This document shows positions 21,818-35,000 of a stretch of DNA of 64,000 bases, in pieces (positions within the stretch are counted from its first letter, which is position 1; every line of letters begins with the position of its first letter). The notes under the pieces were generated by a model, which had not been told where the DNA came from, ran no database searches, and saw only the letters and a list, made by a program, of their open reading frames with translations. The position numbers were made by a program, and so were the translations under genes. The stretch is from Prinsepia uniflora (taxonomy: Eukaryota > Streptophyta > Magnoliopsida > Rosales > Rosaceae): NCBI GenBank assembly GCA_032719365.1, contig CM064871.1, forward strand, positions 37,483,566-37,547,565. The letters run 5' to 3'.

Positions 21818-24209
21818 TGTTGGGTATGTGGGGATGCAGTGGATTGAATGAGTGGAACTGCACCCAGAAACCCGAAGCTCGTGTTTGGAAAATTCAAACT
21901 CAAATTCGGAATGTAGGTCGACCCATGGCAAATTAAGGCCTCATTTAGCCTCCTGGGGTTAAGTCGAGTCGATCCAGGGTGATTGGGAGGTGACTGGATG
22001 CTGTTACGGTTTCTGATCGGACCTGGTGACCGAGAGGAAAATCGAGCATTGAGTTGTGGACTTGAAGGTAAGCTCTTGCAAAATTGATTTCAAAATCATC
22101 CTCAGAGTAAGTCTTCGATGCTCCCTGGCCAGTTAATTGAAGGAAAACGGTGACGGTTTGCTGAACAGGAACGTTGAACCGTGATTGGGACAGGAGGTTA
22201 GTTGGTCTAGTTTTAGGCCGTGACGATTGAAATGGATGTCACTGACCCTTAATTATGTCCTTCACGATGCTATTTGAGGGTTCAATTGAAGGAAACAAGA
22301 TGTTATTGGCAGGTTTTGAACCGGGTCACCCACGCGGGTCGACGGCCCGTTTACCAGGGAAACGGGTGAAAGAGATGTACTGTAGCGGGAACTGTAGCAG
22401 GCGCGTGGACTCACGCGCAGCCACTCACGGCGGCGCGTGAGGGCGCGTGGACCCAAATTTCAAGGTGAGTTCAACACGACTTTTGTCCTATACAATGTAA
22501 CGAACATTTTAGTATTGGTTTCGAATTTATCGGACAACGTTTCGATGTGGTTTCGAGGGTCCGAAGATTTATGTTACGTTTGTAAATAATGATTAATTTC
22601 CGGAAAATTATGGGAAATTAGTATGTTTTTATGTAAGCCCTTAGTGACACTAAAGTATGTTTTCGGGCAGGATTTGAAATTCTGGAAAATATCGGAAATT
22701 ACGTGCGTGCAGCGCGAAACCGAGCCTTAAAATTGGTGTGTGAGTGGACGTTGCTTTCAAAATTTAATGCATGCATAAATTATTTCTATGATTTTATGAT
22801 TATGATTATAAGTTGTGATTGATTTTGATTTCTGTTTTTATACGTATTCGATTCCCGTATTTATACGTAATTTTTACTATACATGTGAAATTACACGTAT
22901 TTCGAGAATATGGTCACTCGTGTGCTTAATGATGGTTTAATGAAAGAAGTTATACGAAATGGGTGTAAAATGATTTAAGAAGGTTGTTTATGATTTGCGA
23001 GTGTGACTTACGATTTTGACATGTTTTTCGAGAACGTTCCGAATTTGCACGTTTTACGAGATTTCGAGTTATTATGATTTGATCACTGTTGATGTTTGAA
23101 ACTGGGAATTGAAATGAGACTTGTGGTTTTGAGGATTTTAAAAAGGGGTTTTGAGTATGTTTTGATTGGGTCGTGATTTTGGTGATTATGATTGTGGGTT
23201 GATGTGTTGAAAATGAGATTTGAGAAAGAAGTGATTTCTAAGAATTAAAATGGATTTGAAAAAGGTGATTTCGGGCTCGATGCTCGGGTCTGGAACGTAC
23301 TGAGGGTAACTTGGGTATTTCAGTCGACTTGCCAGACGGGAGCAGGACCGGGCACGGTTATCGATGCCCCTTCCGGGGGCGGTCCTGTCAATGGTGCCCG
23401 TTGGTTAGTAGTCTCAGACGTCGAGCTGGGGGTTCCCGATCCTGAGACTAGTATTATGTATAGTTACTGGATTGGTGTGATTGGTGATGTGATGGGATGA
23501 CCTTCCTCGAGCATAAATTGGTTGTGTCTTAGACATCTAGAGTCGGGCTCTGTTTCCCTGAGACTTGGACTAGTACCCAGAAATCCATAACAAGGTTCTG
23601 TTTTCCTAGGATCGGTCCACACCCAGATGTTCAGAGCTAGACTCTGTTATCCTGGGTGACTCTTGGATGTCCAATGCAGGGCTCTGTTTTCCAGAGTGAT
23701 ATTAGCCTACCAGTAGTACATATTTGATATGATGTTTCAGCTTGCAGACATCGAGGATGGGTCAGTCGATGTGGTTGATTGATTTGGTATATTGATGGAT
23801 TCAATGTGACTAGTTCAGTGTGATTAATGTGGTTGTGTTGGCATGTTTGATTTTTTGTTGGTACTTGATATGACTTTATGTTGGATAGGTTTCTGGAATT
23901 ACTGGTTTTCTGATTACTGCACCTATTTTGAGATTGACGTTTTATCTATAAACTTGGTGTATGCATAGTTTTATAAAACGGGGGGAAATTAGTATGTTTT
24001 CGAACTATGTTTTTAAAACCTCCATTTTTACCCGCTCACATATTTCTCTTGGTTTTGAAACCCTCCAAGGCCGATGCATGAGATTCGAGGCTGCTTACGG
24101 AGCGGAGGCATAAGCTCTCGAGTATACAAGTATCCTTTATCTGGTAAGGTTCGAAGCTACCAAGATACCATTCTACACTTAGATGTAGGAATTGCGGGGC
24201 CGATTGACA

Positions 24210-25042
24210 CAAAAGAAATGCCTGCACACAACCAATGGACCGTAAGAAGAAAGCCAAGTTCAAGCGTAAGAAAGAACTTAGGAAAGAGAGAGAAGCTGCT
24301 AGAGCAGCAAAGACGACTGCGAAGGTGGACATTTTACCTGTAAGTGCCTTTTATAAACTTAGAATCTGAATTAAGTGCCGAATATGAATTTTATGCTTGT
24401 TTTGTTCCAGATATGCTTGTTATGTTACATATATGCTTGTTATGTTACATATATATATGCTTAATGTGGATTATATGCTTTGTTTTGGGTACCTGTGTTG
24501 AAATATGAAATGTATGCTTGGAATGTGAACATATATGCATGGTTTTGTGATTTTGGACAGATATGCTTGGTTTTGAAATATGGAATGTATGCTAAATTAG
24601 GTGTTGAAATAGGTGTTGTTCTGAATTGGCAGATATAGGTCCTGAATTGCATTGTTTTGTGAATTGGTAGATATGTAATTGTTTTGTGAAATTGATGTTG
24701 AATTACATTGTTTTGTTGGTTTTTGATCAAGTGCAGAAAGCGAAGGAAATAGTCTCTATTTCAAATGATGCAACTGAGCCACCCAAACAATCACCTTCAC
24801 CTCCCAAAACTGCCTCCTCCCATCAACTACCTCTACCTCCCAAAACAGCCTCATCCCAACAACCAACGCCACCTCCAAAAACTGACTCCTTCCAGCAACC
24901 TCCAGTGACCTCATTGAGTTCCCCTTCCACAACTCCAACTAAAAAACTAAGACTGAAAAAGCCAGCACAGAGACTTAGGTCTCCTAAGCCACATCCAAAG
25001 CCAAAGTTGCAGCCACAACCAAAGGCAAGCAAGAAAGATTAG
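24210..25042 (+). pseudogene. gene relic, basic/proline-rich C-terminus, two exons
   Basis: I do not recognise the family. An open segment (24210-24339) directly after the LTR end encodes a lysine/arginine-rich stretch (a KFKRKK-type run). It ends at a good donor, CCT|GTAAGT, at 24340. An acceptor GTGCAG precedes 24737, and the frame continues in phase to a TAG at 25040-25042. The second exon encodes four diverged PPKTxS(S/F)-type proline-rich repeats and a basic tail. The intron (24340-24736) contains repeats of TATGCTTG. The 5' part of the gene is missing, cut by the LTR insertion, and the element at 25220 sits in the presumed 3' UTR. Such basic/proline tails occur in several families, including MULE transposase-like proteins; nothing here decides it. 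Confidence 0.45.
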
Positions 25043-25219
25043 CAGAATAGGGCAAAGGAGTTGTTACCCGATTGGCACCATTACTAGAATCCTAGTAGCT
25101 AGGCTAATTTTTTTTGTTGTCTAATGTTAGCGTTTGGAAACTTTGGTCCCTTACATAGCTTTTGTAGTTTGCAAAGCCTTATTGTAGTGTAATGGAGACT
25201 TTTTAAATCCAATGCCTCC

Positions 25220-28200
25220 TGTAACAACCCAGACTTTCATCGAGGCTAAAATTTGAAAAGAAAAATGAAATTGACCATTTTACCCGTGAAAGTCAAAGGT
25301 TGACTTTTTTGGTCAAAGGGTTGACTTTTTAAACGGGACGGTTTTTAGCGATTCCGAAAATTCCATTAGGAATGTCTCGGTCTTCCGAGTGCATGGACAG
25401 GCTGCATACTGGAAAGGAGTTTGAGCGAGTTCAATTCGGGTCTAGACTACGTAGGGGCGTTTTGGTTAATTTTGTTTAATGATGGGAATTTTGGTAATAT
25501 TTATCTTGAGATTTTTTTTCTAGTGGCTCAATAGGATAGGGACAAGTGTCCCTTTTCCCTTATGATTTTGTGCACCGAATTAGACATTTTGTGTGTGCTT
25601 GTATATTGTTTTAAATGTTATGTGGGTGTTTTGAGTTGATCAGCCAAGAATGATCGATGAGAGAGAGAATGCCAGAGAGTGAGGGAGAGTAGGAGGATAA
25701 GAAGAAAAACCAGGAAGAAGACTAGAGAAGAGTGAAATTTGTGAGGAGAGGAGTGGCTAAATCTTGAACAAAAGGCTAACCCGTGGAGGAAATTCAGGTT
25801 TTGAGCTCACAGCTTCATTTTCGACTTGGAACCTTCAAAACAAGGTTAGGAACACCTCCCTAGAGTCCCTACGAGTGTGGTGCACTACCTAGGTGAAGTT
25901 TTGGGACGCTGGGATCGCCCTATTATTGGGGTTGCAGTTTTGGGCCGCGAGTCCTTCAACGGGTTAAGCAGTTTAGTTGAGCTTTATCTCTGTTCTAATT
26001 ATACGGGTCTTTTTCTGAGTTAAATTAGGATGTTTTGGTCGAAACAGGATTGAAAAAGAATTAAAAATGGGTGAGAGAATAGGCTGGGTCGGGCGACCCG
26101 AATTACAGAGTAAGCGAGTGAGAGAGAGGGTGAATAGTGGTGTTAGGATTTTCACTGTAGCATCGCGTGAATCCCACACACAGCTACTTCTGACGGCGCG
26201 TGGGGGCACGTGGCATGGATTTTGGAGTTGCGGCTAACATGTGTTTTCACCTTTTTGATGTTACAAATCCAACGGAAATAGGAGTTATTTGAGATGGTTA
26301 GTGACCTTTAGATATGAATTTTGGCACGAAGTGACATTCCTGGAAATTACGGAAAAACGTACAAAGTGAAACTCGGTTATGCGGTGTGTGAGTGAACTTT
26401 CTTTCTCTAAACTACCATGCATGCATATTTACATGATTTAAATGTGTTTTTATGTGATTTTGATGATATTGAAGTTATTGGTAATTTGATCGGATTTTGG
26501 TGATTTTATGAATATTTTATTACGCATTTTTTAAGGATTTTCGTAAATTCCGTTTTGGTTTCCGATTCGAATTTGACTTTAGGGATTTCGCATGAAATGT
26601 GATTCAAAAAACTATGATGTTGGTTTGTCAGTGATTTGATATAATTTGGATGGTTTTACGGAAGTTACGAGTATATGTTCCGGACTTTGATTTTAAAGTA
26701 TATATTTGGGCTGAACAAGATTTGAACTATGGAATAAAGTGGTTTTTTTTTCTATATATATGATTATCTTATGATTTTCATGAAAATATTATTTATGCAT
26801 GTTTTACGAGGCATGACATATAACTTGGTTTTGAGCTTAGGCCCGGGGTTTCTGGAACTAGGTTTTGGATGTGAAATTGATGTGTGTAATAAACGTGTGA
26901 TTCCTTCGCAATGGTGAACATAAGGTATGATGATGATGGTTTGATTTGAGATGTGACACGTGTTTGGGCTATTGGTATTGATGGTATGAGTTACGATGAT
27001 GATTATGATGTGGACTTGAGTTGATTATGCGTGAAATGTACTTGTGATTGTGTGGATTGGATGTGAGTCTCAGATGTCGAGCCCGGGGCTCCGAATCTTG
27101 AGACCGTATTGTGGTGGCGACTCAGACGTCGAGTCGGGGGCTCCGAATCCTGAGTTAGATTTCACCCAAATGTTGAGCTAGGGGCTCCGAATCCCGAGTG
27201 ACTGTGTAATGGCCTATCGGTAGTGTCTTATGATGTGATGATTGATGTTGTGCATATGTATCGATGATGAGTTGACTATATGTGAGTTATATGCTAATGT
27301 TAGTTATGGATTGATTGTGTGGATTGATGTGGTGGCTTGTGAGACTGTGTTGTGATGACTTAGACATCAAGCTGGGTTCTGAATCCCAAGTGCGTTTGTG
27401 GTGTACTTGCCAGTGGGGTAGTGGTTTCATATGAAACATTGTGACGATGGTGCGTTGATTGTTTGTGATTATGCTGCGATGATTATTTGTTATTGATGTT
27501 CTATATTCTTTTAGGGATGGTTATATCGACTTATTGAAGTTTTAGATGGTTAATGAGTTTTGATTTGAGAATTATTTTCACGTATTTCGAGATGATAAAA
27601 TTGGATTTGTTTTACTCGAAAACTATGGTTTTGGAATGGCTTTTCTTATATGCATGCATGCGTTTGGAAAACGGAGGGTAAAGATCAGTTGTTTTCGAAC
27701 TATACTTAATTTTTTTTTTCCACTCATACGTTTTCTTTGTTTTGTGACCCTCTAGAGGTGTGGGACGAGAATCAAGACTCGAGAGGCAGAGGCATGAACT
27801 AGAGAAATTTATGTTTATCCCTTGTTTGACAAGGTTTCGATCAGACGGGAGTAGGGCCCGATGGTACTATTATTGTGTAATCGAGTGGGGCCATGTCAAC
27901 TTGGTATTAGAGTTAGTATTCCGAATTGTGTTGTTGATTTCATGCCTCCGAGTTGCGAGGCCCATGCACAACCTGGTGATGAGATGAGACGAGTAGATTA
28001 GCCCAAGATAGTTGTAGGGATGTTAGTGGTTCTAAATTATGAGGTCGAATTGTTCTGTATTGTGTTGAGAATCGTATGGGAGCCATAGGTTTGTGTGATT
28101 GATTTGAATTTTCGATTAGGACCTAGTTATGGATTTGACTTAATTGCAAATTTCGAGGACACAGTTCTTTTAAATGGGGCAGATTGTAACGACCCGGACT

Positions 28201-28663
28201 TTCATCGAGGGTAAAATCGATATAAAAAATGAAATTGATCATTTCACCCCTGAAAGTCAAAGGTTGACTTTTTTGGTCAAAGTCAAATATCAACTTACCA
28301 AGGTTTTAGATGGTTAATGACTTTTGATTTGAGAATTCTTTTCACGTATTTCGAGATGATAAATTATATTTATTTTAATCGAAAAATATGGTTTTGGAAT
28401 GGCTTTTCTTATATGCATGCATGCATGAGTTTGGAAAATGGAGGGTAAAGATCGGTTGTTTTCGAATTATGCTTTAAACTATTTCTTTTTGTCCACTCAC
28501 ACGTTTTCTTTGTTTTGTGACCTTCCAGGGGTGTGGCACGTGAATCAAGGCTCGAGAGGCAGAGGCATGAACTAGAGAAACTTATGTGTAACCATTGTCT
28601 GATAATGTTTCAGTTAGATAAAAGCGGGGCCCGAGGGTACTATTGTTGTGTGAGATCTTGCCA
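25220..28663 (+). mobile_element. long-LTR element with a 0.29-kb interior
   Basis: The 5' LTR is 25220-27898 (TGTAACAACCC ... CCATGTCA). The primer-binding site is decayed (TGGTATTAGAGT, 27902-27913). The interior of 286 bp ends in TTTCGAGGACACAG and a purine-rich run. The 3' LTR is 28185-28663, cut from about 2.7 kb to 0.48 kb by one internal deletion. Flanks are CCTCC (25215-25219) and CCTTC (28664-28668), one mismatch apart. The interior keeps an ATG CCT CCG start at about 27942, reminiscent of Gypsy gag beginnings, then stops. So the interior looks like a deletion of almost all of gag-pol. It is the same family as the element at 55794. Confidence 0.78.
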
Positions 28664-30597
28664 CCTTCATTTTTGACTCATTGGAGGTTAATGGTTATAG
28701 GTTTTGAATTGGTGTTTTTGAGACACAAACAATGCATCCTTTTGTAATGAGCTTTTTGTAATAGTCCAAAGGTGAAATAGGATATATGCTCACTTTATTT
28801 TCAAAGTGTTATGATCAAGTTTTATACTTCCTTTAAGGCTTTAATACACAAAGTGTTATAGTCACGTTTGATGCAACCTTTAAAGCTTTAATACTCAATA
28901 TGTTATGGTCAATTCACGTGGTCAATTATCTTATGCTCCATTTTCAAATATACTCTCAAACATACATCATAAGTCGCAAAGACCATTTCATAACATTGAA
29001 CAAAAGTATGAATCCATCAAACATACATCCTAGTACAAACTTGACCGTCCATTGCATAAACTATTCTAACTTACGGTTTGCACCTTACACATACATGATT
29101 CCAACGCATACAAGACAAACGAACAAAAGAGCACCTTCTTTTTCTCAATCAACAATTGCTCCGCTCATTTATCAAGCTTCCTTAGCAAGCCATAAATTAT
29201 TGTTGTTGACCTTTTGCACATCTTTGGATCTAACCATTCTGAAAAATCACAGCCTTTGCCACAACCTCTGTAACTCCTAACCTGCATTATCAAACCGATT
29301 TTCATTTGCATACGTACAAATGAAATTGAAATTTCAAATAAAATTTTATAACTTTGTCCAATTATTACTTGTTTCAAACATATCAGCATCAATCTTACCA
29401 CAAACCCAATTTGCTTAGCTAAAACCCCCAATTTAACCGATGTTTTAATCTAAACTGTAAATAAAAAATTAGAATCATAGCAGTAGCAACCTTACCACAA
29501 ACGCATCATACAACTGAAAATTCGAAACCACCAATTTTAAAATTTGAATCATAACCCAACTACCTAAACCCTAAACCGAAATTTTAAAACCACCAATTCA
29601 AAAAATTTGAATTCGAAAATTTGAATTTGAAAATTTGAATCATAGCTCAACCACCTAAACCCTAAACCAAAAATTTGAAACCACCAATTTGAAAATTTGA
29701 ATCATAGCCCAACCACCTAAACCTTAAACTGAATTAGAAACCTAGCAATTTCCTAAACCGAATCAAAAACCCAGATGCCCAGCAATTTTTCCATAACCAA
29801 ATCAGTTTAATTTCATAACCAAATAATAAATTTTCTCTCTTACCCAACCATCTGGACAAACAAGAAATCTCCTCCCTGGACTTTCATTGGTCCATGAGGT
29901 CATGATTGTTGCAACCTTCCCACAAAAGCATCTTCACTGCTCCTCCCACCCTCCACTCTCCATATCTCGGCCTCCTTACCTCGCTGCAACTCCCTTCCTT
30001 CTCAATTCGACCAGACCATTTCATTCTTACTCGACCATTCTAGCAACCTTACTAGACCATTTTCTTCTTACTCGACTTCCCTAGCCCGCTGCAACCTCTA
30101 TTACCCCTTCTTCAAAATTTGACTAAAATACCCACCTAAAGACTTCCACGTAGATGCCACATATACACTCCTCATGAATGTTAAAACATAGTTAGTTAAT
30201 TGGTGCAACGATTTGACATTTTGAAAATCACTTGTTTGTTTTGAGTGCATTTTAAATAATATGCCCTTTTTTTATTCAATAGCGTTCAATAAAATAGTCC
30301 AAGGTGGGTATGGTTATGATTGTCATTTGCCCTTTTAAAAATTGCACTTAAAAAGCTCAGAATTGTTGGAGCGCCTTGGCTGTTCGAAATCCAGTTGGAC
30401 AATTAGATCCACCTCCGAAGCAAAAGGAGGGCCCACCTCTCACTGAAAGCGCATTGCCCATTTTCTTTTTTTTTTTCTCACATCATTATTATTATTAAAA
30501 TTATACGAATTATAATGTTCTTTTTCCCCTCCTCTTGTGCCGTCTGCTATCTTGAACAGCATAATTCATTTTCAATATCTCACAATAATTCACACAC
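28664..30597. other. non-coding AT-rich stretch with local repeats
   Basis: The first 230 bases may continue the 3' UTR of the gene relic. From 29515 to about 29760 a unit like ACCACCAATTTGAAAATTTG, followed by CAACCACCTAAACCC, recurs several times. The short CCTAAACCCTAAACC words there are not long enough to be telomeric. The open stretches at 28900-29280 and 29887-30084 show no domain or splice support. I see no gene. Confidence 0.5.
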
Positions 30598-30755
30598 TTA
30601 TCTGGTTTTGATTCTATTTAAGTCTTATTTTATTTGTAAGTTCGGTTATTTTAAAATGGATTAAAGTTCTATCAATTTATCTGGTTCTGATTCTATTTAA
30701 GTCTTATTTTATTTGTAAGTTCGGTTATTTTAAAATTGATTAAAGTTTTCTTTGA
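30598..30755. repeat. tandem duplication, unit 79 bp
   Basis: TTATCTGGTT at 30598 and 30677 begin two nearly identical copies of an AT-rich segment, differing by a few substitutions. Confidence 0.85.
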
Positions 30756-31734
30756 TAAAAAAAAAATTAGAAGTGATAAAAAAATACATATACAAGTACA
30801 ACAACAATTTATAATAACTGAATATTTTAGATATTTCTTTATATATAATTAAATTAGAGATAAATGGCCCCTTTATACGTAATTTTCATTATATGTCGAA
30901 TTCTCTAATCATTTTGTGAAAAAACAAAAAAAATCATTTTCACATTTAAAATACACTAAATTTGATGAGTTATTAATCCAATTCAATCATATTCATTAAA
31001 CATGACCAAAATGTATAACATATTCTTTCTACTACAATATATCAAATAACATCCAATCCATTATACAGAGTCAACACAAGTACACAATAAGCATTATTTT
31101 GCCTTTTAGTTGTAACATTTAAGACATATGAACCAACAAACTACTAACGGCGACCAGTTTGTAGGAGGAAAGATGGTGATGGTTCGGCTTGTAGGTCATG
31201 CTTCATGAATGAGATTAGATTGTATTTGATCTTTTCAAATTCAATGTATTTTAAGTGTAAAAATAAAATAGGATTAGATAAGATAAGAAATAAAAGGAAA
31301 CTTACAAAAACACACACACACAATCATTTTACTTTCAAAATATATTGAATTTAATGAGCTATTCAATATAAACTTATTGTGCACACCATACAAGTCCTCC
31401 CTCCCTAGCCTTGAAGCTTGTAAGCTAGAAAAAAGTATAGAGGAGGAGGCGAAATGAAAGTTAGTCATTTAAGAGCTTCAATTATGGTAGGAGGAGATAA
31501 AAAACTGTCACCTTCAATTGCATCAATATGATATGATCTCAACTAAAAACAGAAACAACTAAACGAAAAACAGAACACCTCTAACTAATTTCTCGCTATA
31601 TTTTCCCAACTCATGGTCCAAGGTCCAATTCCAACGTCCCAAAATTCGCGGCTCATTTTAGACAATCAGGCGCAACCAAACCCGAGTTTACTCTATGAGA
31701 AATAATTAATTAGTTTTTGCTTAATCACAAAGGA
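30756..31734. other. AT-rich intergenic and distal promoter DNA upstream of the SNARE gene
   Basis: Long A/T stretches, a short CA repeat near 31311-31322 and no convincing exon. The open stretch at 31274-31468 on the minus strand has no domain. This is probably upstream regulatory and intergenic DNA of the plus-strand SNARE gene. Confidence 0.5.
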
Positions 31735-31798
31735 TATAAAAAAATAAACTTATTGGACAACAATCAATTACCAGACAGCGCTTCTCTCTCTCTCTCTT
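31735..31798 (+). promoter_or_regulatory. core promoter of the SNARE gene: TATA-like box and CT tract
   Basis: TATAAAAAAATA at 31735-31746, then a CTCTCT tract at about 31785-31798. That arrangement is usual around plant transcription starts. It would give a 5' leader of about 290 bases before the ATG at 32078. No transcript data are available, so the start site is inferred. Confidence 0.45.
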
Positions 31799-32077
31799 CC
31801 TTCCACGCTTTTACTTTTCTTTCATCTTCCTCACTATTTTCCCCCAAATCTGAATTTTTATGTCTGTCTTTTGCAATTTTTGTTATTTTTGAGAGTATAA
31901 GTTTCGATTTATGTCTCTCATGGACGATTGGAATTAGGGTTTCCTTGCTGAACCTCCGCCAAATCTCAAAATCTGAGGCAACAGATGCTGTGTAGTATTT
32001 GAAATAGTAGAAAGGGTGAAAGTTAGGGCTTTTTTGTTTCGCGGTTTCGATTTCGGCGGGGTTAGTCTCTGGCGAAA

Positions 32078-35000
32078 ATGGCCAGCAACTTGCCGATGAG
32101 TCCACAGTTGGAGCAGATCCATGGTGAAATCTACGATAATTTACGAGCCCTCGCGTATGTCTTTCTGTGTTTCAGTTGCATTTTCATATTTATACATACT
32201 GAATAAAGATCATAGCTTTTCTTTTTCTTAAATGTCTAAATTTTCTGCGAGTTTATAACTGTATTTCGTGATTATTGTTTCTTAGAGTCTTACTGTTTAG
32301 AATTACTAACTGACCGCTGATTGAGTTACTCAGCGATTTGAAGAGTACAGTGCTTGTTCAGCTGTTCCTGCAACAGTTTACCTGTTTGCATTGTTTTCAT
32401 GTGGTGTTGATTAATATTGGGTCCTCTTTAGGAATTTATAGCGGGTGTCTTTTGGATATGGGAAAAAAATTTCAAGCTTCCCAAGGCTTGAGTTCTCGAT
32501 AGCTGTTGGTTATTCTGGAAGATCAAATACTATAGCTAATAAACTTCTTTTGCTAATGTTCTGGATTGATCCCTACTACATCCGTACTACGTAGCAGGCA
32601 GTAATATTTGCACAACCACATAAAATTATCTTGACATTACTACTTGAAACCCATGGAATCAGCAATCTTGATATACTTCCATGTTCCATGCGGGTGATAT
32701 AAGTCAAAACTAGCTATTGCAAGCATTTGTTCTTTCTGCAGTCTCAGTTTCAGTTATTGGGTGGTTAATGAGTTCAGCCTTCATGGTTGTATCACAGTTC
32801 TCCGCCTCTTTCTGATGCAGTGCACTCATTATTAATGCTTTATATTGTGTGAAGTTATTAATCTCTAGTTTATGCTTTCCAACTTACATGGTCTTGTTAT
32901 TCTACACCATCTTATGTGTTAATCATTTTGCTATTATTCTTATACAAGGTGTAGTTTCCAAAAGAAAGAATAATTTATCACTTTGCGGAATATTTGCCTG
33001 TTTCACTTGTTGGCAATAGATTCCAGTACTCCATTTTCCATGATAAAGTGATCATATTTGGTGGTTTTCTGTGTTGTTTTCAGAAATGGCTTCCAGAAGC
33101 TGGATAAGATCAAAGACTCCAGTAGACAAAGTAAACAGCTCGAGGAACTTACAGGAAAGATGAGGGAATGTAAAAGGTATGCCGCATATGGACTTCTACT
33201 GATCTAATCATTTACAGCTTACTTAGATTAATTGGGGATTTTGGAAGTCTTAATTTTTACAATCTATCAAGAGAGAAAAAACGTTGCCACATCGAACTCA
33301 ATGTTCAAATTTGATCTGCTTCAAGTTCTTCATTAGGTTACTTCAACAGGCTTGAAAAACTTACAACTCTTTGAAAAGGCCAAATTAGGTTTTGAATGAT
33401 GAGAGCTTCCTCAATATAACTGGGAACAAGAAGTGCATTTAAGTCATACCCAATATACAAGTGTCAGTTCCTGTTTATAGATTCCATACTTCTCTTCATT
33501 TGTGGTATATTTTGCCCATGTTGGAAGGTTTCAGGTATTGGGATGATTGTAATGACGTCATGTGGTTGAAATAAACAACTAATAAAACAAATAGGAGTGA
33601 TTGTGATCTCGATTCTCAAGACTTTCCCCTCTACTTAAATCGTAGAGTATGATGTCAAATCCATTGTTTCAGATTAATCAAAGAGTTCGATCGTGAAATC
33701 AAGGATGAGGAGAGCCGAAATGCTCCTGAAGCGAATAAACAACTTAATGATGAGAAGCAAAATATGGTCAGTTCCTATGAACTTTTTTTTTTCATATCAG
33801 ATAGTGTTTATATGTACACAGTAACACATGCATGCTTTCAAACTCTCTTGCCACATTTGATTGATCTATTAGTGCAGAAAATCTTTGTTGGACATACATT
33901 TAATTCCTTTTAGTTTTTGCTATTGTAATAACCCCATCTATTTTTACCACATTTTTCAGATCAAAGAGCTGAATTCATATGTTCAATTGAGAAAGGCGTA
34001 AGTCGAGTTATGCATTTTGTACTATTAGTCATGGAGTCTAGTTGTTGTAGAATGTTGCCTTCAATCCATATGTTCACGGGACAGACAGGTTAATCAATTA
34101 GATAGTAAGATTACTGTATAATACTGTCTATGAATTCTAAAAACCCTGTTCACTCATCATGTTTTGATAATCCTTGATTTTGGAAATGGTCTTACTCCTA
34201 GCTGAACTGCAGGCATATGAATAACCTTGGTAACAAGAGAGTTGAACTCTTTGATATGGGAGCAGGAGTTAGTGAGCCAACTGCTGATGAGAATGTTCAA
34301 AGGGCTTCAGGTAAGCTGTTATCTGTCTGTATATCTATAAGTTTAGCTTTGAATATCTGAAGATGAGCTTTTTCCTACTTCCCTTTTCTTTTTCATGCTT
34401 TCAGCCATTAGTCATCAAATGGTAATCATCATGTACTCTTTCAGTCAGTACAAAGTCCATGTGTACAGATTTTGAAAAGATCAAACTGCTTGGACCTTTT
34501 GTCTCTATCTGCAGATGTTTTGTGCTTGATTTGAAAACAACAGATGTGTCTGACCATTTTTTTAATTGGCATGTATTTTTGATAGCCATGTCAAATCAAG
34601 AACTCATCGATTCTGGAACGAAAACAATGGATGAGACTGATCAGGTCATCGAACGCTCTAAAAAGGTAAATAGCTGTCTAAAATAACATTACATGTAAGT
34701 TTGCCCCTTTTTCCCCCACTTTCCAGAAATCTTAGTTTTTTATATGCCCCATAGGTTGTTGAGCAAACAATTGAAGTGGGAACTGAAACTGCTGTTACCT
34801 TAAAGGGCCAAGTAAGTAGGTTCACCTGTCATATCTAATTTCTTCATTTCAAGAAATTAGCTAACATGGTTTGATTCCAATCCTGCAGACTGACCAAATG
34901 GGCCGCATTGTGAATGAGCTGGACACAATCCAGTTTTCAATTAAGAAGGCCTCTCAGCTTGTGAAAGAGATTGGTAGACAGGTTGAGATCTTGCCTCTAA

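Larger units (their letters stand above)
20394..23390 (+). mobile_element. solo LTR, TSD ATGGT, carrying a Cassandra LTR
   Basis: TGTAACGACCC ... GGTCCTGTCA with perfect duplicates ATGGT (20389-20393 and 23391-23395). Net length is about 2.53 kb without the Cassandra insert. U3 cores are at 20604 and 20777. The GC-rich module at 22380-22450 contains the perfect stem GCGCGTG-GACT-CACGCGC (22401-22418). One RY motif is near 22764. Confidence 0.88.
16137..24209 (+). repeat. 3' LTR of the decayed Gypsy element, interrupted twice
   Basis: It starts TGTGATGACCC and ends GATTGACA. It consists of 16137-16178, 19278-20393 and 23396-24209, about 1.97 kb after the two solo LTRs are removed. The end piece holds a run of CTCAGACGTCGAG...GGGCTC...CCTGAG mini-repeats (23417-23700) like those of the elements at 25220 and 55794. 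Confidence 0.7.

Noticed and set aside
20389..23395. Shared target ATGGT for both the LARD (693) and the solo LTR (20389) as evidence of site preference
   Set aside because: Two of several duplicates match; the others (CTTAT, AAGAT, ATTAA, CCTTT, CACCG, TCCCA) show no common motif, so coincidence is enough.
24036..24332. 98-codon minus-strand frame
   Set aside because: It is antisense to the LTR end and the basic exon of the gene relic; the plus strand has the splice signals.
29515..29760. Interstitial telomeric repeat (CCCTAAA words)
   Set aside because: Only one or two units occur together, within a longer unrelated repeat unit.
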